In this document: positions 15,794-22,459 of the stretch, in pieces
How positions within the stretch are numbered: the first letter of the stretch is position 1
Layout: every line of letters begins with the position of its first letter
Assembly (NCBI GenBank): GCA_013813185.1
Contig: JACCSD010000130.1
Location: forward strand, 1-23,201
Direction of reading: 5' to 3'
Length of the DNA stretch: 23,201 nucleotides
Source: Burkholderiaceae bacterium
Lineage (GTDB): Bacteria > Pseudomonadota > Gammaproteobacteria > Burkholderiales > Burkholderiaceae_F
Made by a program: the position numbers and the translations under genes
Notes under the pieces: model-generated
What the model was told of the DNA's origin: nothing
Databases searched by the model: none
Seen by the model: the letters and a program-made list of their open reading frames with translations, nothing else

Positions 15794-16938
15794 GGCATGC
15801 TCGTGGTGTGCTATTGGCCGCGTCGTTGAGCTTGGTGGCGGGATGCGCCTGGCTTCCGTCGTGGCTTGGGGGCCCGCCGTCCAGAGCGGCGCAGCCCACC
15901 GCGCTGACCGACATCAAGCCGGCGCTCAACGCGCGCATCGCCTGGCGCGCGTCGGTCGGCGCCGGCCGCACGGAGTTGATGCAACCCGCGGTAACGGAGA
16001 ACGCGGTCTACGCCGCGGCCGCCGACGGTGCCGTCGTACGGCTGGCGCCGGATTCGGGCCAGGTCGTGTGGCGCTCTGATGTCAAGACACGTATCAGCGC
16101 GGGCGTTGGCAGCGATGGCTTCACAGTCGCGGTTGCCAGCGCGCGCGGCGAGATCATCGCGCTGGGCGCCGACGGTAAAGAGCTGTGGCGCACGCAGGTC
16201 GGCGGTGAGATGCGGTCGCCGCCGCTGGTGGGCCGCGGCCTGGTTGTCGTGCGCTCCACCGACTATCGAATCACTGCATTGGATGCGGCTAACGGCAAAC
16301 GGCGCTGGGCGTATCAACGCGCCAACGTACCGCTGACGCTGCGCAGCCTGACCGAGATGGTGTACGCGGGCGACGTCGTGATCGCGGGTTTCCCGAGCGG
16401 GCGGCTGGTCGCATTGAACGCCGCCAATGGGGCGGTCCGTTGGGACGTTGCTGTTTCAGAGCCGCGCGGCGCCACCGAAGTCGAGCGCCTGGCCGACGTC
16501 GTCGGTGCGGCGCTGGTGATCGGCAACGAAGTGTGCGCGGCGTCTTACCAGGGCCGTGTCGGATGCTTCGATGCCGCCAACGGTAGCCTGCGCTGGTCGA
16601 GCGAGATTTCTGCAGGCGCCGGTCCGACGGCCGATGAGCGGCGCGTCTACGTAGTGGATGCAAAGTCGAACGTCGTTGCGTTCAATCGCGCGGCCGGCTC
16701 GACCGCATGGCGGCAGGACAAGCTGCTGCATCGAGACCTGTCCGCGCCGCTCGCGTTGCCGCGCGCGATCGTCACCGGTGATTTTGCGGGGGTTGTTCAT
16801 TTGCTTTCACCCGAGGATGGTGCGTTTGTGGCGCGCGTTCCGTTGCCCGCACAAGTCGTCGCGACACCGCGTGCGCTCGGCGGCGGCGCTGTCGTGCAAG
16901 CGCGCGACGGTACGGTGGCGTTGATAATGATTGAGTAG
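15790..16938 (+). CDS. bamB: Outer membrane protein assembly factor BamB
   Basis: Lipoprotein subunit of the BAM complex, which inserts beta-barrel proteins into the outer membrane. It is 382 aa. The signal peptide ends in SLVAGC with lipidated C19. The rest is an eight-bladed PQQ-type beta-propeller whose repeats are marked by tryptophan signatures such as GQVVWRSDV, GKELWRTQV, GKRRWAYQ, GAVRWDVAV, GSLRWSSEI and GSTAWRQDK. Its place between yfgM and der is the standard one. Translation is coupled to yfgM through a four-base ATGA overlap. Confidence 0.95.
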   Translation: MRHARGVLLAASLSLVAGCAWLPSWLGGPPSRAAQPTALTDIKPALNARIAWRASVGAGRTELMQPAVTENAVYAAAADGAVVRLAPDSGQVVWRSDVKTRISAGVGSDGFTVAVASARGEIIALGADGKELWRTQVGGEMRSPPLVGRGLVVVRSTDYRITALDAANGKRRWAYQRANVPLTLRSLTEMVYAGDVVIAGFPSGRLVALNAANGAVRWDVAVSEPRGATEVERLADVVGAALVIGNEVCAASYQGRVGCFDAANGSLRWSSEISAGAGPTADERRVYVVDAKSNVVAFNRAAGSTAWRQDKLLHRDLSAPLALPRAIVTGDFAGVVHLLSPEDGAFVARVPLPAQVVATPRALGGGAVVQARDGTVALIMIE

Positions 16939-16946
16939 GCTCGTAA

Positions 16947-16965
16947 GCCGGCGCTGCGCACCGGC
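16947..16965 (+). other. Short hairpin between bamB and der
   Basis: GCCGG at 16947-16951 pairs with CCGGC at 16961-16965, with an inner GC/GC step around a TGC loop. There is no T-run, so it is a poor intrinsic terminator. It fills most of the 39-base gap and ends 12 bases before the der ATG. Its sequence resembles the tRNA-Pro terminator at 4497-4525. Confidence 0.5.
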
Positions 16966-16977
16966 GACTGATTCGTT

Positions 16978-18309
16978 ATGAAACCCGTAGTCGCCATCGT
17001 CGGCCGGCCTAACGTCGGCAAGTCAACGCTGTTCAATCGACTAACGCGCACGCGCGCGGCCCTGGTCGCCGATTTTCCGGGGCTCACGCGGGACCGCCAC
17101 TATGGCGAAGGCCGGATCGGGCCGCGCGACTACATCGTCATCGACACGGGCGGCTTCGAGCCTGTCAATGCCGAAGGCATCGTGCGCGAAATGGCGGCGC
17201 AGACCGAACAGGCAATCGCCGAGTGCGACGTGGTGATCTTCGTTCTCGACGCGCGCGAAGGCCTCACGGGCCAGGATGCTCGCATCGCCAAACGGCTGCG
17301 CGTCGCCAGCCGGCCGATCGTATTGGCAGTCAACAAGGCAGAGGGACTCACCGAGCAGTCGGCCGCCGAGTTTCACGAGCTTGGACTGGGCGAGCCTCTG
17401 CTGATCTCCGCGGCGCACGGCGATGGCGTGCAGGACCTGATGCACGTCGCGCTCGAAAAATTTGTCGAGGCCGCGGCCGACGCGTCGGAGGGCGAGCCCG
17501 ACGGCGAGCGGCGCATTCGCGTAGCCGTCGTCGGCAGGCCGAACGTTGGCAAATCGACGTTGATCAACGCACTGCTCGGTGAGCAGAGGCTGATTGCATT
17601 CGACCAGCCGGGTACGACACGCGACTCGATCGAGATCGAGTTCGAATACGATGGCCAGACGTTCACGCTGATCGATACCGCCGGCATTCGGCGGCGCGGC
17701 AAGGTGTTCGAGACGGTTGAAAAATTTTCGGTAGTCAAAACGCTGCAGTCGATTGCCGACTGCAACGTGGTGATTCTGCTGCTGGATGCGGCGTCCGAGA
17801 TCGCCGATCAGGACGCGCACATCGCCGGTTTCGTGCTCGAAAGTGGCCGCGCGATGGTGGTCGCGGTCAACAAGTGGGATGGTTTGGATTCGTACCAGCG
17901 CGAGCGGATCACGCGGGAAATCGAGCGCAAGCTGCACTTCCTGCGCTGGGCCCGCTTTCATCAGGTGTCTGCGCGCAAGCGAACCGGGCTGAAGGCGATG
18001 ATGCGATCGGTGACCGAGGCCTATTGCGCCGCATTCGTCCGGCTTCCCACCCCTAAACTGACGCGCGCATTGCTAGCCGCAGTGGCGCGGCAACAGCCCG
18101 CGCGCGCCGGACACTCGCGTCCAAAACCACGCTATGCGCACCAGGGTGGCCACAATCCGCCGATCATCGTGGTGCACGGCAATTCGCTGAACAACGTGGC
18201 CGATTCTTACCGGCGCTATCTCGAAGGTCAGTTTCGCGAACAGTTCGAGCTGACCGGCACTCCACTGCGGGTGGAATTTCGCACTAGCAGGAACCCGTAC
18301 GTCGAATAG
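16978..18309 (+). CDS. der: Ribosome biogenesis GTPase Der (EngA)
   Basis: Essential double-GTPase that takes part in maturation of the 50S ribosomal subunit. It is 443 aa, near the 490 of E. coli and typical for the family. Two G domains are complete: G1 GRPNVGKST at 9-17 with DTGG (56-59) and NKAE (119-122), and G1 again at 186-194 with DTAG (233-236) and NKWD (298-301). An acidic linker (about 165-178) joins them. The C-terminal KH-like domain (about 350-440) contains RYAHQGGHNPPIIVVHGN. No clear Shine-Dalgarno precedes the ATG. Confidence 0.97.
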   Translation: MKPVVAIVGRPNVGKSTLFNRLTRTRAALVADFPGLTRDRHYGEGRIGPRDYIVIDTGGFEPVNAEGIVREMAAQTEQAIAECDVVIFVLDAREGLTGQDARIAKRLRVASRPIVLAVNKAEGLTEQSAAEFHELGLGEPLLISAAHGDGVQDLMHVALEKFVEAAADASEGEPDGERRIRVAVVGRPNVGKSTLINALLGEQRLIAFDQPGTTRDSIEIEFEYDGQTFTLIDTAGIRRRGKVFETVEKFSVVKTLQSIADCNVVILLLDAASEIADQDAHIAGFVLESGRAMVVAVNKWDGLDSYQRERITREIERKLHFLRWARFHQVSARKRTGLKAMMRSVTEAYCAAFVRLPTPKLTRALLAAVARQQPARAGHSRPKPRYAHQGGHNPPIIVVHGNSLNNVADSYRRYLEGQFREQFELTGTPLRVEFRTSRNPYVE

Positions 18310-18471
18310 CTGTAATCAAGCATGCAGCTCGCGCATCGCCTCAGGCTAACTCGCCAAGGCGCGGCTTTTGCTTTACATTGATTTGAGCCGGGCCGTCTCC
18401 AACTATCAGGGCGTGCCAGCTTGTTTCACTGAACCGCATACGAACAAGCGTGTCAAAACGCTGGAGAAAAA
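18310..18471 (+). promoter_or_regulatory. Intergenic leader of hfq with possible promoter
   Basis: 162 bases without a gene. A weak sigma-70-like pair is TTGATT (18378-18383) and AACTAT (18401-18406) at a 17-base spacing; the -10 match is poor, so this is tentative. A 5-bp hairpin (18447-18451 with 18458-18462) lies directly before the Shine-Dalgarno GGAG (18463-18466), followed by an A-run up to the ATG. A-rich and hairpin-bearing leaders could allow Hfq to bind its own message, as E. coli Hfq does; this is inference. No intrinsic terminator for der is visible. Confidence 0.4.
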
Positions 18472-18705
18472 ATGACTGCCAAAGGGCAACTTCTACAAGA
18501 CCCGTTCCTGAACGCTCTGCGCAAAGAGCACATTCCCGTATCGATCTATCTGGTCAACGGCATCAAGCTGCAGGGCCAGGTCGAATCGTTTGATCAATAC
18601 GTCGTGCTGTTGCGAAATACCGTGACACAAATGGTCTACAAACACGCGATTTCCACCGTGGTACCTGCGCGGCCCGTTAACCTGGCTGCGGAGCCCGAAG
18701 CCTGA
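18472..18705 (+). CDS. hfq: RNA chaperone Hfq
   Basis: Sm-like hexameric RNA chaperone that pairs small RNAs with target messages. It is 77 aa. Sm1 and Sm2 motifs are intact. The proximal-face residues are Q9, D10, Y43 (Phe in E. coli) and the Y56-K57-H58 triad (YKHAISTVVP). The rim patch reads RKEH where E. coli has RRER, a variant common in betaproteobacteria. The C-terminal tail is short (about eight residues after PARPVN), so the long flexible tail of E. coli Hfq is missing. It lies in the usual der-hfq-hflX-hflK-hflC order. Shine-Dalgarno GGAG is five bases before the ATG. Confidence 0.98.
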   Translation: MTAKGQLLQDPFLNALRKEHIPVSIYLVNGIKLQGQVESFDQYVVLLRNTVTQMVYKHAISTVVPARPVNLAAEPEA

Positions 18706-18716
18706 GCGTCTTCCAG

Positions 18717-19922
18717 GTGGATTCCGAGCGCGCGCAGCGTTCGACGCGTGCGCTGCTGGTCAGCGTCGCCATCGGTCGGCGCGACGATCCGGACGCAATC
18801 GAGGAGCTCAAGCAGCTCGTCGTCTCGGCCGACATCGTGCCGGCGGCGTTGCTCAGCGTTCGGCGTGATCGGCCTGACCCCGCGCATTTCATTGGCGCCG
18901 GCAAGGTCGAAGAGCTGAAAGCGGAGGCCGCCGCCGCGGGTGCCGGCCTGGTCATCTTCGATGTCGCGCTGTCGCCCGCGCAGCAGCGCAATCTTGAACA
19001 GACGCTCGGACTCTGGGTGCTCGATCGCACCGCGCTTATTTTGTACATTTTCTCGCAGCGCGCGCAGAGCCGCGAAGGCAAACTGCAGGTCGAGCTTGCG
19101 CAGCTGCAACACTTGTCTACGCGCCTGGTACGAGGCTGGTCGCACTTGGAGCGGCAGCGCGGCGGGCTCGGAAAAACCGGTGGGCCGGGCGAGAAGCAGA
19201 TCGAGATCGATCGCCGCTTGATCGGAGTTCGAGTTCGAAGACTGCGCGAGCGGCTTAAGCAGTCGGAAAAGCAGCGGCGCACGCGCCGCCGGGCCCGGTC
19301 GCGCGGTGACGTTGTTTCCATTTCGCTGGTCGGCTACACCAACGCAGGAAAGTCGACGCTGTTCAATGCGCTGACGCAGGCCAACGTGTTCGCGGCAGAT
19401 CAACTTTTTGCGACGCTGGATACGACCGCGCGTAAATGCCATCTCGGTACCCACGGCGTCAACGGGAACAAGCGCGGCCACGAGCGGGCGGACGCCGTGC
19501 TATCGGATACCGTCGGTTTTATCCGCGGCTTGCCGCACCAGTTGATCGAGGCATTCAAATCGACGTTGAACGAGACCGCCGAAGCGGATTTGCTACTGCA
19601 CGTGGTCGATGCAGCGTCGCCTGCGCGGGCCGAGCAGATGGCCGAGGTCGAGCGTGTACTGCACGAGATCGGCGCCGATAACGTTCCGACGCTCGTCGTC
19701 TACAACAAGATCGATGTAAACGGCCGTGCACCGTCGGTCGAGCGCGACTCGCGTGATAACATCGTCGCCGTTTCGGTCAGCGCGCAATCGGGATTGGGAT
19801 TGGAATTGTTGCGCGATTCGATAGTCGAATTCATCGAGCGTTCGGCGGGTGCAGACGACTCGCCCGCCAACTCTGAACACAACGAAAACTCTCCTTCCTG
19901 GCCCAACGCAGCGGCGGTGTAG
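18717..19922 (+). CDS. hflX: GTPase HflX
   Basis: Ribosome-associated GTPase that splits stalled or heat-damaged ribosomes (known for E. coli HflX). It is 401 aa. An N-terminal HflX domain (about 10-200, with HFIGAGKVEEL, LSPAQQRNLE and ARLVRGWSHLERQRGG-type segments) is followed by the G domain: GYTNAGKST (206-214), DTVGFIR (264-270), NKID (330-333) and SAQSG (355-359). An insertion of about 11 residues lies between ATLD (232-235) and DTVG compared with E. coli. The protein ends soon after the G domain in a polar Asn/Glu/Ser tail, so the C-terminal domain of E. coli HflX is absent. GTG 18717, eleven bases after hfq, is the most plausible start. Confidence 0.94.
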   Translation: MDSERAQRSTRALLVSVAIGRRDDPDAIEELKQLVVSADIVPAALLSVRRDRPDPAHFIGAGKVEELKAEAAAAGAGLVIFDVALSPAQQRNLEQTLGLWVLDRTALILYIFSQRAQSREGKLQVELAQLQHLSTRLVRGWSHLERQRGGLGKTGGPGEKQIEIDRRLIGVRVRRLRERLKQSEKQRRTRRRARSRGDVVSISLVGYTNAGKSTLFNALTQANVFAADQLFATLDTTARKCHLGTHGVNGNKRGHERADAVLSDTVGFIRGLPHQLIEAFKSTLNETAEADLLLHVVDAASPARAEQMAEVERVLHEIGADNVPTLVVYNKIDVNGRAPSVERDSRDNIVAVSVSAQSGLGLELLRDSIVEFIERSAGADDSPANSEHNENSPSWPNAAAV

Positions 19923-19973
19923 TCGTAACCTGCACGGTCGATATGACACTTACTAACAAAAATCAGCTTTCTG

Positions 19974-21257
19974 ATGTCGCTTAACGATCCCAAGTGGGGC
20001 CGCGGTAGCAACGGCTCCGATGGCTCCAATGATGACGGCAAGGAAGAGCCACGTCGTGAGCCGGAGCAGCGTCCGCAGCGGCCGCAGCGCCCTGGTGGCG
20101 ACGGCCCGCCGGATCTGGACGAGCTTTGGCGCGACTTCAATCGCCGGCTTTCGAATCTGTTCGGTCGGCGCGGCGCCCGGCGCGGTGGCACCGGCGGCAA
20201 CGGCGGGCCGTTCGGCGGTTTCACGCCGGATGGCAAGGGCGCCGGCATTGGGCTCGCAGCCGTGCTCGCGGTCGTCGCACTCATCTGGCTGGGCAGCGGC
20301 TTCTACATCGTTCCTGAAGGGCAGGTCGGTGTCGTCACGACGTTCGGCCGACCGTCGGATCAGACGACGGCGCCGGGATTTCGCTGGCGTTTGCCGTGGC
20401 CGATACAAAACAACGAGGTCGTCGATATCTCGTCGCTGCGCCGGGTCGAGGTCGGCACAAAAGGGCGGCCCGAGCGGCTGAAGGAAGCGCTGATGCTGTC
20501 GGACGAGGAGAACATCGTCGACGTTCAGTTCGAAGTCCAGTATCGGATCAAGGACACCGGCGCGCGCGATTACCTGTTCAACAGCCGCAACCCGACAGTG
20601 GCAGTTACGCAGACTGCGGAGTCGGCGATGCGCGAAGTGGTTGGGCGTAGATCAATGGACTCGGTGCTGTACGAGTCACGCCTCGAGATCGCCATCGAAG
20701 TCCGCAAGCTGATGCAGGAGATGCTCGATCGCTACGGCACCGGCATTCTGGTTTCTTCGGTTGCGATTCGCAATGTGCAGCCGCCCGAGCAGGTCCAGGC
20801 CGCTTTCGACGACGCCGTGAAAGCCGGTCAGGATCGCGACCGGCAGATCGACGAAGGAAAGGCGTACGCCAACGATATCGTGCCGCGTGCCAGGGGCATG
20901 GCTTCGCGCCTGCAGCAGGAGGCCGAAGGGCACCAGACTCGCGTGGTTGAAACCGCAAAGGGCGATGCCTCGCGGTTTGGCCAGATCCTGGCCGAATACC
21001 AGAAGGCGCCTCAGGTCACACGCGACCGTCTGTACATCGATGCTATGCAGCAGGTATTTTCGAACACCAGCAAAGTCATGGTCGATGTAAGAAACAGCAG
21101 TCCGCTGTTGTACCTGCCCTTTGACAAACTGATGCAGCAGGCGATACAGGACTCCGGCGTCACGCGTCCGGCGCCCACAACCGTGCCGGAACCGGCGCCG
21201 CTGCCCGAAGCGCGCGGCCGCGAGAATTTGCGTACGCGCGATCGTGATGCGCGTTAA
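19974..21257 (+). CDS. hflK: FtsH protease modulator HflK
   Basis: SPFH/Band-7 inner-membrane protein that with HflC forms a cage around the FtsH protease and restrains degradation of membrane proteins. It is 427 aa (E. coli 419). A Gly/Arg/Pro-rich cytoplasmic N-terminus of about 85 residues precedes one transmembrane helix (about 90-112). The SPFH domain follows (VPEGQVGVVTTFGRPS onward), then a long charged helix (about 270-340, rich in Glu/Gln/Arg) and a Pro-rich tail. It starts 51 bases after hflX, without a clear Shine-Dalgarno. hflC follows after 14 bases. Confidence 0.96.
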   Translation: MSLNDPKWGRGSNGSDGSNDDGKEEPRREPEQRPQRPQRPGGDGPPDLDELWRDFNRRLSNLFGRRGARRGGTGGNGGPFGGFTPDGKGAGIGLAAVLAVVALIWLGSGFYIVPEGQVGVVTTFGRPSDQTTAPGFRWRLPWPIQNNEVVDISSLRRVEVGTKGRPERLKEALMLSDEENIVDVQFEVQYRIKDTGARDYLFNSRNPTVAVTQTAESAMREVVGRRSMDSVLYESRLEIAIEVRKLMQEMLDRYGTGILVSSVAIRNVQPPEQVQAAFDDAVKAGQDRDRQIDEGKAYANDIVPRARGMASRLQQEAEGHQTRVVETAKGDASRFGQILAEYQKAPQVTRDRLYIDAMQQVFSNTSKVMVDVRNSSPLLYLPFDKLMQQAIQDSGVTRPAPTTVPEPAPLPEARGRENLRTRDRDAR

Positions 21258-21271
21258 CGGATGAAGAGCGA

Positions 21272-22171
21272 ATGAACAGAGTCGTTCCAATCGTAATTGC
21301 GCTGGTGCTGGTGGCGGTGGCGGTGCGCGCCAGTACGTTCATCGTCGATCAGCGCCAGTTTGCGATCGTGTTCCAGTTGGGTGAGATCGTGCGCGTCGTC
21401 ACGGAGCCCGGCCTGTACTTCAAGCTGCCGTTACTGCAGAACGTCGAGTATCAGGACAACCGCATTTTGACGATCGACACTCCGGTGACCGATCGCGTCC
21501 AGACCTCCGAAAAGAAAAATCTATTGATCGACTCGTTCGTCCGCTGGAGGATCAGCGAGCCGCGCGAGTTTCGCATCAGCTTTCCCGGCGGCGAGCGCTC
21601 GGCGGAAGAACGGATATCGACGCTGGTGATCGACGCGCTGAATCAGGCGGTCAACAAACGCACGGTCAACGAGATCACATCGCGGCAGAGGTCACAGGCG
21701 ATGGAAGACATTCGGGTGGCGGTCCAGACGAGCGTCAAGGGTCTCGGCGTCGAGATCGTCGACGTGCGTCTGAAGCGGGTTGACTTCGTGCCGGAGATCA
21801 GCGATTCGGTATTTCGCCGCATGGAGGCCGAGCGCAAGCGCGCCGCCAACGAGCAACGCTCGATCGGCGCTGCCGAAAGCGAAAAAATCCGCGCCGATGC
21901 CGACCGGCAGCGCGAAGTTCTGCTGGCCGAGGCGTATAGCGCTGCTCAGAAGGTCAAGGGCGGCGGCGACGCGCGCGCGTCTGCGATTTACGCGGAAGCC
22001 TTCGGACAGAACCCGGAGTTTGCTGAGTTCTATCGCACGCTGGAAGCATATCGAACGACCTTCAAGAACCGGAACGACTTGATGGTCATCGATCCATCGT
22101 CTGACTTCTTCAAGTACTTGAGGGGTTCCAAGCCGGGCACCTCATCGAGCACGAAGGGCGGATCTCGATAA
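21272..22171 (+). CDS. hflC: FtsH protease modulator HflC
   Basis: Partner of HflK in the periplasm-facing HflKC complex around FtsH. It is 299 aa (E. coli 334). An N-terminal signal-anchor helix covers about 4-21. The SPFH domain starts at FIVDQRQFAIVFQLGEIV and is followed by a coiled-coil region of charged Ala/Glu/Arg repeats (about 185-235) and the conserved DLMVIDPSSDFFKYL near the C-terminus. The Ser/Thr/Gly tail is short. A GAAGAGCGA ribosome site lies in the gap after hflK, so the two subunits are likely made from one transcript. Confidence 0.96.
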   Translation: MNRVVPIVIALVLVAVAVRASTFIVDQRQFAIVFQLGEIVRVVTEPGLYFKLPLLQNVEYQDNRILTIDTPVTDRVQTSEKKNLLIDSFVRWRISEPREFRISFPGGERSAEERISTLVIDALNQAVNKRTVNEITSRQRSQAMEDIRVAVQTSVKGLGVEIVDVRLKRVDFVPEISDSVFRRMEAERKRAANEQRSIGAAESEKIRADADRQREVLLAEAYSAAQKVKGGGDARASAIYAEAFGQNPEFAEFYRTLEAYRTTFKNRNDLMVIDPSSDFFKYLRGSKPGTSSSTKGGSR

Positions 22172-22192
22172 TCGGCCTATCGCACTCATGTC

Positions 22193-22212
22193 TTAGGGTG
22201 AGCAGGCCCTAA
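22193..22212 (+). promoter_or_regulatory. Hairpin enclosing the yjeT ribosome-binding site
   Basis: A 6-bp perfect stem pairs TTAGGG (22193-22198) with CCCTAA (22207-22212), whose last base is the first base of the yjeT ATG. The loop holds TGAGCAGG, and the Shine-Dalgarno candidates (GGTGAG at 22197-22202 or AGCAGG at 22201-22206) lie in the stem and loop. It could limit initiation unless ribosomes from hflC open it. This is inferred from sequence only. Confidence 0.4.
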
Positions 22213-22394
22213 TGTCGGTTCTTGGCCTGGCCGTCGCGCTGATGCTGGTTTTCGAAGGACTGATGCCATTGGTGGCGCCGAAGGCGTGGCGCCAAATGTT
22301 CGCGCGGTTAAGTGAGCTCAACGACGGCCAGATCCGCTTCTTCGGTTTGATCGCCGTCGCCGCCGGCGCGCTATTGTTCTGGCTGCAAAGTTAG
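22212..22394 (+). CDS. DUF2065 family small membrane protein (YjeT-like)
   Basis: 60-aa protein with two hydrophobic segments (about 3-22 and 43-58) joined by a short charged loop containing PKAWRQMFARLSELND. This matches the DUF2065/YjeT pattern, including the GLMPLVAPKAWR segment. Its function is unknown. It regularly lies between hflC and the hisZ-purA genes in proteobacteria, so a link to the HflKC membrane complex has been natural to suspect but is not shown here. The ATG overlaps a small hairpin described separately. Confidence 0.88.
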   Translation: MSVLGLAVALMLVFEGLMPLVAPKAWRQMFARLSELNDGQIRFFGLIAVAAGALLFWLQS

Positions 22395-22426
22395 CCGCCC
22401 CAATTCCTGACTGACCCTTGATCATT

Positions 22427-22453
22427 GCGAGACGCCCACCCGGGCAGTCTTGC
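22427..22453 (+). terminator. Possible terminator-like hairpin before hisZ
   Basis: An 11-bp stem with one bulged A (22446) and one G-T pair joins 22427-22437 with 22442-22453 around the four-base loop ACCC. The lower part is followed by TTGC-rich rather than T-rich sequence, so termination strength is doubtful. It ends six bases before the hisZ start codon and lies where a ribosome site would be expected. It may mark the end of the hflKC-yjeT transcript or control hisZ. Confidence 0.45.
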
Positions 22454-22459
22454 GTTGCC

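Noticed and set aside
17041..17961. Long antisense open frame (306 codons) opposite der
   Set aside because: It lies entirely opposite conserved G-domain motifs of der. Its translation is Arg/Leu/Val-rich without recognisable motifs. Such shadow frames are common in GC-rich DNA.
18636..19481. Antisense open frame of 281 codons opposite hfq and hflX
   Set aside because: It overlaps two well-supported genes and no motif is recognisable in its product.
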